NCBI RefSeq assembly: GCF_030264295.1
Contig: NZ_CP127173.1
Location: 1,867,501 to 1,931,500 of the forward strand
Direction of reading: 5' to 3'
Origin: Amycolatopsis nalaikhensis
GTDB taxonomy: Bacteria > Actinomycetota > Actinomycetes > Mycobacteriales > Pseudonocardiaceae
Length of the DNA: 64,000 nt
Below the pieces are notes generated by a model, which did not search any database, was not told the origin of the DNA, and was given only the letters and a program-made list of their open reading frames with translations. Shown piece after piece: positions 17,688 to 26,542 of this stretch (position 1 is its first letter; every line of letters starts with the position of its first letter). The translations under genes and the position numbers were made by a program.

Positions 17688-19319
17688 ATGGTTGTAGGAC
17701 GGCGTTTCGGCCCGGCCCGGCGCACCACCACCGCTTTGCTGACCGGCCTGCTCGGCGTACTGGCCCCGCTCGGCGCCGCCCTGCCCGCGTGGGCGCAGAC
17801 CGCCCCGGCCGACGGCTACTGGGCGACCCCGCCCCCGGTCGACGAAAGCAAGCGGCCCGCCGACGAAGGCAAGCCCGACAAGAACTACACGCAGACCAAG
17901 GGGTGCGTGCAGCGCAGCACGCTCGGTCAGAACATCGAGATCAAGAACCGGCCGTGGGGTCAGGAGTACCTGCAGATCTCGAAGGCGCAGGACATCGTCC
18001 GCGCCGCGACCCCCGACCGTTCGGCGGGCGGCGGCATCAAGGTCGCGGTGATCGACACCGGCGTCACCAACCACCCGTGGTTCCAGAACCGCCTCGAATC
18101 GGGCGGGGACTACGTCGCCGGGACGACCCGCGGCCAGAAACCGGGCCTTGAGGACTGCGACGGCCACGGCACCGAAGTCGCCGGGATCATCGCGGCCAAG
18201 CCCGACAACCCCGAGGTCGGCTTCGTCGGCGTCGCGCCCGACGCGACGATCGTGTCCTTCCGCCAGCTGAGCGAGAACTACGGGCCCGCCAAGGAAACGG
18301 CGGCCCCGCCGGCCAGCAGCACCGGCGGCACGCCGTCGTCGAGCACCAACCCGCCCGCCGGGTCGGAAACGCAGCTGCCGCCCAGCTCCGGAGGTGGGGG
18401 CAGCAGCGAAGGCGACCACACCTCGCCCGGGCAGACGAACGGTGGCCGCCAGCTCGAGAAGGAAGGCACGGCGGGCACCCTGAAGACGCTGGCCGAGATC
18501 CTCGTGCGGATCGCCGACCGCGGCGACATCAAGGTCGTCAACATGTCGGTCGACAACTGCCGCACGGCCGACGGCGGGATCACCGCGGGCGAGCAGCAGG
18601 TGCAGGCGGCCATCCACTACGCGGCTTCGAAGGACATCGTGATCGTCGCCGCTGCGGGCAACGTCACGGACAAGTGCCCGCAGAACGACCAGCCGGACGT
18701 GAAGCGGCCGAAGACGATCGTCACGCCGCCGTGGTTCGCCGACGACGTGCTGTCCGTGGGCGCGATCGAGGAAAAGACCGGCAGCGTGGCGCCGTTCAGC
18801 GTGCACGGCCCCTGGGTCGGCGTCGCGGCGCCCGGCACGAAGATCATCTCGCTCGACCCGGCCGAGGGGTCCAGCGGCCTGGCGAACCTGACGTTCGAAA
18901 GCGGCGACAAGGCGAGCGAGATCCAGGGCACCAGCTTCGCGGCGCCGTACGTCGCGGGTCTCGCCGCGCTGGTCCGGGCGAAGTACCCGAACCTCAGCGC
19001 GAAGCAGGTCGTCAACCGGATCAAGGAGACGGCTCAGCACCCGGCCGCTCCGGGCGGGCGCGACCAGTTCGTCGGCGCCGGGGTCATCGACCCGGTCGCG
19101 GCGCTGACGCAGATCCTGCCGTCGGAAGTCGGGAACATGGCGCCGATGCCGTCGCAGCAGATGGCCCAGCTCCCGCCCGCCAACGACCGCAGCTCGACGC
19201 CGGTGATCGTCGCGCTGGCCGGGACCGCCGGTGGCGTGGTCGCCCTGCTGATCACGGTCTTCGTGATGCGGACGGTCCGCCGCACCCGCCCGGCCGAAAC
19301 CACGTCGACCCGGCGCTGA
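17688..19319 (+). CDS. mycP: Mycosin, subtilisin-like membrane-anchored protease
   Basis: This 543-residue protease has a signal peptide (residues 1-37, AAL-P-AWAQ). Catalytic residues are Asp123 (VAVIDTGV), His160 (DCDGHGTEVAG) and Ser416 (QGTSFAAPYVAG), with the oxyanion Asn324. The C-terminus has one membrane segment followed by RTVRRTR. Family members stabilise the ESX membrane complex and process substrates. A low-complexity insertion rich in Ser, Gly and Pro (about 204-260) lies between His160 and the oxyanion region, where mycosins carry a variable loop. It follows eccD directly. Confidence 0.95.
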   Translation: MVVGRRFGPARRTTTALLTGLLGVLAPLGAALPAWAQTAPADGYWATPPPVDESKRPADEGKPDKNYTQTKGCVQRSTLGQNIEIKNRPWGQEYLQISKAQDIVRAATPDRSAGGGIKVAVIDTGVTNHPWFQNRLESGGDYVAGTTRGQKPGLEDCDGHGTEVAGIIAAKPDNPEVGFVGVAPDATIVSFRQLSENYGPAKETAAPPASSTGGTPSSSTNPPAGSETQLPPSSGGGGSSEGDHTSPGQTNGGRQLEKEGTAGTLKTLAEILVRIADRGDIKVVNMSVDNCRTADGGITAGEQQVQAAIHYAASKDIVIVAAAGNVTDKCPQNDQPDVKRPKTIVTPPWFADDVLSVGAIEEKTGSVAPFSVHGPWVGVAAPGTKIISLDPAEGSSGLANLTFESGDKASEIQGTSFAAPYVAGLAALVRAKYPNLSAKQVVNRIKETAQHPAAPGGRDQFVGAGVIDPVAALTQILPSEVGNMAPMPSQQMAQLPPANDRSSTPVIVALAGTAGGVVALLITVFVMRTVRRTRPAETTSTRR

Positions 19320-19328
19320 GCCAACGGG

Positions 19329-19356
19329 AAACCCCCGGCCCGCGGGCCGGGGGTTT
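19329..19356. terminator. Bidirectional palindromic terminator, mycP / EspB-like gene
   Basis: A 28-base perfect palindrome (arms AAACCCCCGGCCCG and complement) sits between the convergent mycP and the minus-strand gene, whose TGA stop it touches. The A/T ends give T-tracts in both directions. Confidence 0.85.
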
Positions 19357-20426
19357 CACTGTGCCGGCGGCTTCTTTTCCGGTGGCGGCGCGGGTTTCTC
19401 GTCCTCGCCGATCACGGGCGGGGCAACCAAACCCGGCTCGCCCAGCAGTTCCGACGGCTTCACGACCTGACGCGACTTCGACGGCCGACGACCTTGGCCG
19501 CCGCCCATGCCGAACGCCCCGAAGCCCATCATCGGCATCATCGGAACGCCCGACATCCCCTGGTTCTGGTGCTCCTGCGGGGCGGGAGCCTGCTGGGGCG
19601 CCGGCTGACCGTCGTCCGGTGTCCCGGAGTCCGTGTGCTTCGGCTCGGCCGGTTCCGAGGCCGAAGACGGCGTTGTCACGTCCTCGGCGGCAGCACCGGT
19701 AGCGGCCGTGGCCTGCTCGTCCGAGCCCGCCTCGTTCAACGCGCCGTCGTGCAGCTTGAAGCGCTCCTGCGGGTACCGGTGCTTGATCTCGATGCTCGTG
19801 GCCGCCGCGTCCGGGTCGTCGACGCCGTCGCACAGGCGGTTGAACGCCTCCATCACGTCGCGCGCCGTCTCGTACAGGGCCTTCGCCGACTCCTGCGTCT
19901 CCTGCAGCTGGGCGCGGGCCCGGCGCGTGCCGCCGGTCGGGAGGAGCATCGTCTCCGACGTCAGCTCGGCCGCGTCCACCAGCACCCCGACCAGGTCGAC
20001 GACGACGTCGCGGACCGTCTCCACCATGTCGTCGAGCGCGCCCGCCAGGACGTTCAGCGCCTCCTGCAGATCCCCGCCCGCCGCGCCGATTTCGCGGATG
20101 TAGGCGACGAACGAGTCCGCGTCGCGGCCTTCCCAGCCCGCGTCGAGGCGGCCGAGCTGATCCTCGAGGCGGGCCGACACCTCGGCCGCCGCCGAGGCCG
20201 CCTGGCGGAGGCGGTCCGCCTCCGCACCGAGGTCGGCCCAGCGGCCGATCAGCGGGCGGAAGTACGTCTCGACCGGGTCGATCACCCCGAGCTGCCGTGA
20301 CAAGTCCGTGAGGTAGCCCAGGTACGGCTCGGCCGCCGTGATGACGTCCTCGCCCTGCGGGACCGGCACGGCGGCCTGCTTCGCCAGCGGGTGCGGGATG
20401 GACTCGGTGGAGCTTTCGGCGATCAT
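19356..20426 (-). CDS. Large WxG-containing protein, EspB-like ESX substrate candidate
   Basis: This 356-residue protein has a helical N-terminal domain (1 to about 215) with W98-E-G100 between helices, which is the hallmark of WXG/PPE-type substrates. It is followed by an acidic, Pro/Gln-rich tail with a Met/Gly-rich patch (MSGVPMMPMMGFG). Its start overlaps the upstream gene by four bases (ATGA). No YxxxD/E motif is clear at the end. The arrangement eccB - small partner - this gene suggests a secreted pair. EspB-like assignment rests on domain layout, not on sequence alignment. Confidence 0.6.
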   Translation of the reverse strand: MIAESSTESIPHPLAKQAAVPVPQGEDVITAAEPYLGYLTDLSRQLGVIDPVETYFRPLIGRWADLGAEADRLRQAASAAAEVSARLEDQLGRLDAGWEGRDADSFVAYIREIGAAGGDLQEALNVLAGALDDMVETVRDVVVDLVGVLVDAAELTSETMLLPTGGTRRARAQLQETQESAKALYETARDVMEAFNRLCDGVDDPDAAATSIEIKHRYPQERFKLHDGALNEAGSDEQATAATGAAAEDVTTPSSASEPAEPKHTDSGTPDDGQPAPQQAPAPQEHQNQGMSGVPMMPMMGFGAFGMGGGQGRRPSKSRQVVKPSELLGEPGLVAPPVIGEDEKPAPPPEKKPPAQ

Positions 20427-20749
20427 CCGTCCAGCCTTCCGGCGCGCTTGATCAGCTCGGCGGCCTCTTCGTCCTGCCCGCCGTGGCGGACCGTGACCTG
20501 CCGCAGGGCCTCCGCCGCCGAGCGCAGCGCCTCCGCGCCGTCGGTCAACTGACGCCGCAACGCCCCGGCCGCCCGGCCGTACGACTCACCGAGCCCGATC
20601 TGGGCCCCCAGCGCGCCGTACGACTCCGCGGAGAACCCCTCGCCGCCGACTTCCGCCGCCGCCGCGTCCAAGTCGTCAGCGGCCCCCTCGGCCGTCTTGG
20701 CGTACTCGGCGACGACGACGCCGTCCATCCTCAAGCCGGCCACGGGCAC
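20423..20749 (-). CDS. EspC-like/WXG100-related small protein
   Basis: This protein of up to 108 residues has a helix-turn-helix pattern and is Ala/Glu-rich. It resembles the ESX-1 EspC family in having a short hydrophobic start (GVVVAEYAKTAEGAADDL), a Gly-rich turn and a second helix. Candidate starts are GTG 20749, GTG 20743 and ATG 20728; a GGAGGT stretch immediately upstream favours 20743 or 20728. It overlaps the downstream EspB-like gene by four bases, so co-translation and heterodimer formation are likely. Confidence 0.6.
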   Translation of the reverse strand: MPVAGLRMDGVVVAEYAKTAEGAADDLDAAAAEVGGEGFSAESYGALGAQIGLGESYGRAAGALRRQLTDGAEALRSAAEALRQVTVRHGGQDEEAAELIKRAGRLDG

Positions 20750-20807
20750 CTCCGCTCACGAAAAGACCTTCGAGCGTGTGACGCCCGCGGCCGGCCGGTG
20801 GTTCCGG

Positions 20808-22445
20808 TCAGGGCCCCGCCTGCTGCGTCGGCGTCGGGAACGTGCCGGCGTTCGGGTCGATCGGCACCGAGTCGAACTGCTTCAACACGTCCTGGGTGTT
20901 CAGCGACGCGCCGGTCGGCAGCAGCCCGATGATCGACTCCGGCGCGGGCTGCCGGTTGTTCAGCCCGATCGCGTCCGCGGTCTGCGCGTCCGGGACGCTG
21001 TAGCGCACGCCCCGGTCGGAGATCAGCTGGATGGCGCCCTTGCCGAAGCTGTCCTTGCCGGTGGCGGACTGGACCACCGCGGCGAACCCGGGCTTGAGGT
21101 AGAAGCCGTTGATCGGCACGCGGTTCGGGCCCGGCGTGGTCACCGTCATCGGGGTGAACTTGTCGCCGGTGGCCTTCTGGCCCGGCAGCTGCGTGTCGAC
21201 GAACACCGAGGTGTGCGCGTCCTGGTCATTGCCGGAGCCGACCAGCGACCAGCCGAGGCAGGCGACCGACGAGTTCTTCGTCGCGTCGAGGACCGTCGGG
21301 ACCGCGCGCGGGAACTCGTCGACCGGGATGTAGTCGGGGTCGCTCGGCTGCAGCACGCGCACGCCGGCGAGCTTGTCGAGGCCGAGCTGCCGCGGCTTGC
21401 TCGCACTGCCGTGCTTCGCGACGCGGATGACGTCGGCGACCGCCTGGGAAACCTGCTGGATGCCGTTCGTGGTGATGGCCCAGTACTTCGGCTGGTCACC
21501 GGTCGGCTGTGTGGAGAAGACGTCGCCGACGGTCAGCCCGTCGAAGTCGGCGGGCGCCTGTCCGTCGGCGATCCGCGGTGGCGTCAGCGGCGGGACCTCG
21601 GGGATCGCGTTCAGCAGGCCCTGGGTGATCTTCCGCGGCCGCTGCTGCAGCCCGAGCGCCGTGCGGACGGCGTCGTTCGGGTTGGCGACGTCGATCTCGG
21701 CGCGCACGGTGTTGGCGTTCGGCCGGTTCCGCGAGCTCGGCAGCCGGTAGATCAGGTAGGTCTTGCCGTTCTCGGCCGTCGCCAGCAACGCCTCGTTCTC
21801 GCCCAGTTCGGCGCCGAGGCTGCTCGGGGCGACCCCGCCGAAGACGTAGGTGTTGGTCTTGCCGATGTCCGGGTTCGGCAGCGACGGGTCGAGCTGGACC
21901 TGGTCGCACACCGCCCAATCGGGGGAAATCCGCTGCGAATCCGTCGGGATCAGCTGCGGGCCGTCCGGAATGCCGGTGAGTTTGTCGCGCGGAATGGACG
22001 CCAGCTGGTCGTCGGAAACGACCGTGGGGTTCTTCACACTCGCACTGCTCGCCGCGGCGGGCGCGGGCGGGGCCGCCGCCGTGCCGCCGGCACCCGCGCT
22101 CGACTGCTTCGACTGCGCCAGCAGCAAAAGCCGCGCCGACGCGAGGTTGAACGTCGGGATCAGCTTCTTCGGGTTGCCCGCCACCACGTAGACCGTGCCG
22201 GACTGCTCGCCGATCACGATGTTGCCGGCCTCCGGCACGGACGGCTTCGGGCTCAGCAGCCCCCAGACGACGAACACGATCATGCCGAGCGCCCCGAGCA
22301 CGACCCCCACGATCGTGGCCCTCGTGTGGGTGCGCATCGGGTCGTGGAGCATCACGGCGTCCCGCCGGACCAGCGCGGACTGCATCCGCCGTAGGACGAA
22401 CTGATACGCCTGGACCTGAGACTTAGTCGTGGGTGTTGATGGCAT
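20808..22445 (-). CDS. eccB: Type VII secretion membrane protein EccB
   Basis: This 545-residue protein begins with the family hallmark (PTTKSQVQAYQFVLRRMQSALVRRD). It has one membrane segment at about 44-64 and a large extracytoplasmic domain of repeated Rv1782-type modules (SGTVYVV...KLIPTFNLASARLL; GIPDGPQLI; YVFGGVAPSS). EccB is a core subunit of the ESX membrane complex. It precedes the EspC-like and EspB-like genes in the same direction and is divergent from eccE. The stretch between eccB and eccE (22446-22603) carries the promoters. Confidence 0.95.
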   Translation of the reverse strand: MPSTPTTKSQVQAYQFVLRRMQSALVRRDAVMLHDPMRTHTRATIVGVVLGALGMIVFVVWGLLSPKPSVPEAGNIVIGEQSGTVYVVAGNPKKLIPTFNLASARLLLLAQSKQSSAGAGGTAAAPPAPAAASSASVKNPTVVSDDQLASIPRDKLTGIPDGPQLIPTDSQRISPDWAVCDQVQLDPSLPNPDIGKTNTYVFGGVAPSSLGAELGENEALLATAENGKTYLIYRLPSSRNRPNANTVRAEIDVANPNDAVRTALGLQQRPRKITQGLLNAIPEVPPLTPPRIADGQAPADFDGLTVGDVFSTQPTGDQPKYWAITTNGIQQVSQAVADVIRVAKHGSASKPRQLGLDKLAGVRVLQPSDPDYIPVDEFPRAVPTVLDATKNSSVACLGWSLVGSGNDQDAHTSVFVDTQLPGQKATGDKFTPMTVTTPGPNRVPINGFYLKPGFAAVVQSATGKDSFGKGAIQLISDRGVRYSVPDAQTADAIGLNNRQPAPESIIGLLPTGASLNTQDVLKQFDSVPIDPNAGTFPTPTQQAGP

Positions 22446-22603
22446 TCTCGACCTACAGCTCTCCCCGTCGCGGTACGGTTCCGCAGGATAGCCGTACGGG
22501 GACCGTCTGGTGTGGGGTTTCTACCAACTCCGGCTAGTGTCGGACACCCCGGGACCCGGCTTTCCGGGTACGCAGCAAGCCACGAGGGGAAGAGAAAGCG
22601 CGG

Positions 22604-24271
22604 ATGTCCGTCACCACTCCTCCACGTCCGCCAGGCCCGCCCGGGCCCCCGCCGCCCGGCCGTCCGCCGGGCCCGCCGCCGCGGCCGGGCAGACCCGGTG
22701 GCCCGGGAGGTCCCGGTGGCGTCCCCGGCGGTCCTGGAGGCCCCGGCGGACCCGGTGGCGGTCCTGGAGGACCCGGTATTCCTCCGCGCGGTCCCGGCGG
22801 TCCTGGTCCCGGCGGCCCGGGTGGTCCCGGTGGCCCTGGTCCCGGTCCGGGCGGACGTGGTCCCGGCGGCCCCGGTCCGGGAGGACCTGGCGGCCCCGGC
22901 GGTCCGGGCGGACCCGGTGGGCCCGGCGGTCCCGGTGGCCCCGGCGGCCCTGGCGGTCCGGGAGGACCTGGTGGCCCCGGACCCGAAGGTGCCGACGGCC
23001 CGCCCGCTCCTCCGCCCGGCCCCGCGCCGGTCCGGATGGCTCCTCCTTCCCGGCGGCGCACCAGCGGCGTGACCCTCGGGCCGCTGCCCGTGGCGAACCT
23101 CGTCGTGCTCGAGGTCGGCCTCGCGGTCGGGCTCGTGCTGCTGGCCATCGACATGTCGCTGAAGTGGGTCGGGGTCGGCGTCGTCGGCTTCGCGCTCATC
23201 GTCGCGTTGCTGCGCTGGCGCGGCCGCTGGTTCACCCAGTGGGTCGGCCTGACGATGCGTTACTCCTTCCGTTCCCACGACCGCGTCGCGAACCCGCTGC
23301 CGCCGAGCACCGTCGAGGAGCTCGCCGCCGAGGAGACCACGGTCACCGGCCCGGACGACGCCCGCGTGAACCTGCTCCGCATCGCGGTGCCGGACCTCGT
23401 GGTGGCGCACGGCGTCGACCACGAGCGCCAGCAGGTCGGGATCGCGTGGAACGACGGCACCTGGACGGCGGTGCTGCTCGTCGAGCCGACCCCGGCGTTG
23501 ATCACCCAGGCGGGTGGCGCGCCGAGCCTGCCGCTGTCGGCGCTCGCGCCGTGCCTCGAAGACCGCGGTGTGGTCCTCGACTCCATCCAGATGATCTGGC
23601 ACTGCTACCCGGGCAGCGCGGCGCTGCCGTCGGACTCGCCCGCCCTGTCCTCCTACATGGAGGTGCTGGGCCCGCTGCCCGCGGCGGCGCGACGCACGAC
23701 GTGGGTGGCGATCCGGCTGGACCCGAAGCGCTGCCCGGCGGCGATCCGGGAACGCGGCGGCGGCGTCGTCGGCGCCCACCGCGCCCTCATCGGCGCGCTC
23801 TCGCGGGTGCGCAACGCGCTGGAGTCCCAGGGCGTGCCGACCCGCCCGCTGGACCCGGACGAGCTGCTGCGCGCGAGCATTTCGGCCGCCGAGCTCACCG
23901 CCGTCGCCGGTTCGCCGACGAAGGTGACGTTGCAGGAGCGGTGGTCCGGCGTGACCGCGGCCGGCATCGGGCACGCGAGCTACGCGATCACCGGCTGGCC
24001 GAAGGGCAAGATCACCGGCAGCCTGGACGCGCTGACGAGCGTCCGCGCGCTGTCGGCGACGCTGGCGATGTCGATCTCCCCGGCGTCCGACGAAGGCAAG
24101 ATCGGACTGCGCGGCGTGGTCCGGCTGAGCGCGCGCAACCCGCGTGAGCTCGACGCCGCCGAGCAGCGGCTCAACGGGCTGTCCGAGCGGCTCGGCGTGG
24201 ACCTGACGCCGCTGCGCGGGCTGCAGGTTTCCGCGTTCGCCGCGACGCTGCCGATCGGAGGCACGGCATGA
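22604..24271 (+). CDS. eccE: Type VII secretion protein EccE with collagen-like N-terminus
   Basis: This 555-residue protein has an N-terminal region (about 7-143) made almost entirely of Gly-Pro-Gly-Gly and Pro-Gly-Gly repeats. It is followed by two membrane segments (about 163-183 and 187-205) and a soluble domain (residues 210-555) with the EccE pattern (RWRGRWFTQWVGLTMRYSFRSHDR). EccE is a peripheral subunit of the ESX membrane complex. Mycobacterium tuberculosis ESX-4 lacks it, though M. abscessus ESX-4 is reported to have it. Its stop overlaps the next gene by four bases. The G-rich repeats are likely cytoplasmic and disordered. Confidence 0.9.
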   Translation: MSVTTPPRPPGPPGPPPPGRPPGPPPRPGRPGGPGGPGGVPGGPGGPGGPGGGPGGPGIPPRGPGGPGPGGPGGPGGPGPGPGGRGPGGPGPGGPGGPGGPGGPGGPGGPGGPGGPGGPGGPGGPGPEGADGPPAPPPGPAPVRMAPPSRRRTSGVTLGPLPVANLVVLEVGLAVGLVLLAIDMSLKWVGVGVVGFALIVALLRWRGRWFTQWVGLTMRYSFRSHDRVANPLPPSTVEELAAEETTVTGPDDARVNLLRIAVPDLVVAHGVDHERQQVGIAWNDGTWTAVLLVEPTPALITQAGGAPSLPLSALAPCLEDRGVVLDSIQMIWHCYPGSAALPSDSPALSSYMEVLGPLPAAARRTTWVAIRLDPKRCPAAIRERGGGVVGAHRALIGALSRVRNALESQGVPTRPLDPDELLRASISAAELTAVAGSPTKVTLQERWSGVTAAGIGHASYAITGWPKGKITGSLDALTSVRALSATLAMSISPASDEGKIGLRGVVRLSARNPRELDAAEQRLNGLSERLGVDLTPLRGLQVSAFAATLPIGGTA

Positions 24272-24987
24272 GTTCCCGGATGCGTGACGCGGGCCAGAAC
24301 CTGGGGGTGGCCCCGGAGTTCACCGTGGACCCGGCGATGCTCGACGCGATCAGCCCGTCGGGTGACCGCGGCGGCATCGTGCTCGGCTCGGGCCTCAAGG
24401 GCGAGCCGCTGACGATCTCGGCGCTGCGCTCGACGCCGACGCGCATCGTGCTGGTGGGTGGGTTGTACCTGGCCCGCCAGGTGGCGATGCGGGCGATGGC
24501 GGTCGGCGCGTGGGTCGTCGTCGCGACGGGTCGCCCGACGGAGTGGCAGGTGCTGTCCCGCGCGGCGGGCAGCCGCGACGGCCGCCCGTCCCCGCTGGTG
24601 CAGATCCGCCGCCTCTCACCGGTCGAGCTGCCGCGGCCGTCGGAGGACGCGCCGCTGCTGGTGGTCACCGACGGCGGCCCGACACCGCAGGACCTGTTCC
24701 CGCCCCGCTCGCCGTGGCAGACGACGGTGTACGTCCTGCCGTACCTGCACCCGCAGGCGGGCGCGACGGCCAACGCGGCGGACCTGGTCCTGATGCAGCG
24801 CCTCCCGGCCGGCCAGGCCGAGCTGGCGGCCCGCATCTGGCGCCTGCCGCCCCAGATGATGCGCCAGCTGACGACGTTGAAGGACGACCAGGTGGTGGCG
24901 CTGGGCCGCAACCTGTGGCGCCCCCTGCGCCTGGTCACGACCGGCAAGGAGCAGCAGCTCCTGGGCCCCGTCCGCCGCGGCGACTGA
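24268..24987 (+). CDS. Hypothetical protein translationally coupled to EccE
   Basis: This 239-residue protein overlaps eccE by ATGA. It has an alternating hydrophobic pattern typical of an alpha/beta soluble domain (RIVLVGGLYLARQVAMRAMAVGAWVVVATGRP, APLLVVTDGG, TTVYVLPYL) that resembles a nucleotide- or ligand-binding core, but no Walker motif is visible. It could be a second cytoplasmic partner of EccE. I do not recognise the family. A hairpin terminator follows. Confidence 0.65.
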   Translation: MSSRMRDAGQNLGVAPEFTVDPAMLDAISPSGDRGGIVLGSGLKGEPLTISALRSTPTRIVLVGGLYLARQVAMRAMAVGAWVVVATGRPTEWQVLSRAAGSRDGRPSPLVQIRRLSPVELPRPSEDAPLLVVTDGGPTPQDLFPPRSPWQTTVYVLPYLHPQAGATANAADLVLMQRLPAGQAELAARIWRLPPQMMRQLTTLKDDQVVALGRNLWRPLRLVTTGKEQQLLGPVRRGD

Positions 24988-25004
24988 GGTCCTCTTCGGA
25001 CAAG

Positions 25005-25044
25005 CGAAAGCGGGGGGTTCCCCTCGGGGAGCCACCCGCTTTCG
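25005..25044. terminator. Hairpin between the EccE partner and truA
   Basis: CGAAAGCGGG (25005-25014) pairs with CCCGCTTTCG (25035-25044), and the loop contains a second small hairpin (CCCCTCGGGG). It lies between convergent genes and can serve both. Confidence 0.75.
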
Positions 25045-25045
25045 G

Positions 25046-25942
25046 TTACGGCGCGGTGCGGACGTTGCGGGTCTGTTCCGCGCGGGCCGCGAGTTCCTCG
25101 TCCGGCGGGTAGTCCACGCCGAGCAGGGTGAGGCCGTGGGCCGGGGCGACCGCGCTGTCGCGGATGCCGCTCTCCAGCACCTTCGACGGCCACTCGTCCG
25201 TGCGGCGGCCGTCGCCCACCAGCAGCAGGACTCCCACCAGGCTGCGGACCATCGAGTGGCAGAACGCGTCCGCCGAGACCCGGACCTCCAGCAGGTGCTC
25301 GTCCACGCGCTCCCACTCGAGGCGCTGCAGTTCGCGGATCGTCGTGCCCGTCTCGCGCTGCTTGCAGTACGCCGCGAAGTCGTGCAGGCCCAGCAGGTCC
25401 GCCGCGGCGGCGTTCATCGCGTCCGTCGACAGTGGACGGTTCCACGCCAGCGTGTCGTGGCGGCGCAACGGGTCCACGCCCCACGGCGCGTCCGAGACGC
25501 GGTAGCGGTAGTGACGGCGGATCGCCGAGAACCGCGCGTCGAAACCATCCGGGGCCACCCGGGCGCCGAGCACGCGCACGTCCCCCGGCAGGAGGCGGTT
25601 CCAGCGGCCCACCATGCGCGTCAGGTCCGGGATGCCCTCGGGCGACACCGGGATCCGGCCCGAAGGTTCCGCGAGCGGGACGACGTCGACGTGCACCACC
25701 TGGCCCGTCGCGTGCACCCCGGCGTCCGTGCGGCCCGCCACCACCACGGACTTCGGCACCGACGCACCCGGCGGCTGCTTCCGCAGCGCCTCCTCCAGCA
25801 GCCCCTGGACCGTCCGGCGGCCCGGCTGGCGGGCCCAGCCCGAGAAGTCCGTGCCGTCGTAGGAGACGTCCAGGCGCAGACGAACGAGCCCGCCCTCCCC
25901 AGCGGGAGTGGCGGGCTCGTCCGGTGTCGAAGCGGCCGTCAG
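25046..25942 (-). CDS. truA: tRNA pseudouridine synthase TruA (start uncertain)
   Basis: TruA makes pseudouridine at positions 38-40 of tRNA. The catalytic loop GRTDAGVHA is clear. The first usable ATG/GTG/TTG (GTG 25759) would start just before this loop and remove the conserved N-terminal LDVSYDGTDFSGWARQ segment. That segment is encoded in frame upstream with no ATG, GTG or TTG. I extend to CTG 25942, giving 298 residues, which begins LTAASTPDEPATP and lies five bases after the rplQ stop. A sequencing error or an unusual start is possible. The gene lies between the ESX locus and rplQ as in mycobacteria. Confidence 0.8.
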   Translation of the reverse strand: MTAASTPDEPATPAGEGGLVRLRLDVSYDGTDFSGWARQPGRRTVQGLLEEALRKQPPGASVPKSVVVAGRTDAGVHATGQVVHVDVVPLAEPSGRIPVSPEGIPDLTRMVGRWNRLLPGDVRVLGARVAPDGFDARFSAIRRHYRYRVSDAPWGVDPLRRHDTLAWNRPLSTDAMNAAAADLLGLHDFAAYCKQRETGTTIRELQRLEWERVDEHLLEVRVSADAFCHSMVRSLVGVLLLVGDGRRTDEWPSKVLESGIRDSAVAPAHGLTLLGVDYPPDEELAARAEQTRNVRTAP

Positions 25943-25946
25943 GACG

Positions 25947-26501
25947 TCAGTCCTTCTTGGCGTCGGCGTCGGTCTCCTCCGAGGCGGGGGCCTCGGTGGT
26001 CTCCTCGGCCTTGGCCTCCTCGGCAGCGGGAGCCTCCTCGGCGGCGGGCGCCTCGGTGGTCTCCTCGGCAGCCGGGGCGGCGGCGGGCTTCTCGTCCTTG
26101 GCGAACTTCGTCTTGCGAGCGCGCTCGGCTTCCGAAGTCACCGTCTTCTCGGCCACCAGCTCGATGACGGCCATGGCGGCGTTGTCGCCCTTGCGCGCCA
26201 TCGTCTTGGTGATCCGGGTGTAGCCGCCCGGACGCTCCGCGAAGTGCGGACCGATCTCGGCGAACAGCTTGTGCACGACGTCCTTGTCACGGACGACCTT
26301 CTGCACCTGACGACGGTTGTGCAGGTCGCCCCGCTTCGCCTTCGTGATCAGCTTCTCGGCCAGCGGGCGGACCCGGCGGGCCTTCGCCTCGGTGGTCGTG
26401 ATCTTGCCGTGCTCGAACAGCTGCGTGGCCAAGTTGGCCAGGATCAGCCGCTCGTGCGCGGACGACCCGCCGAGCCGGGCTCCCTTGGTAGGGGTGGGCA
26501 T
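25947..26501 (-). CDS. rplQ: 50S ribosomal protein L17
   Basis: This 184-residue L17 has the conserved core ([41 protein letters not shown]). A ~70-residue C-terminal tail rich in Ala, Glu and Pro ([11 protein letters not shown] repeats) follows. Such acidic tails are common in actinobacterial L17. It is the last gene of the rpoA operon and is followed almost at once by truA. Confidence 0.97.
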   Translation of the reverse strand: MPTPTKGARLGGSSAHERLILANLATQLFEHGKITTTEAKARRVRPLAEKLITKAKRGDLHNRRQVQKVVRDKDVVHKLFAEIGPHFAERPGGYTRITKTMARKGDNAAMAVIELVAEKTVTSEAERARKTKFAKDEKPAAAPAAEETTEAPAAEEAPAAEEAKAEETTEAPASEETDADAKKD

Positions 26502-26542
26502 TGGTTCTCCTAGTTCAGCTCACAGCGTCCAGGCACACGGCC

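Noticed and set aside
22640..22990. Dense short tandem repeats resembling a CRISPR or satellite
   Set aside because: The repeats are the GPG/PGG codons of the EccE N-terminus, with variable lengths and no spacers.
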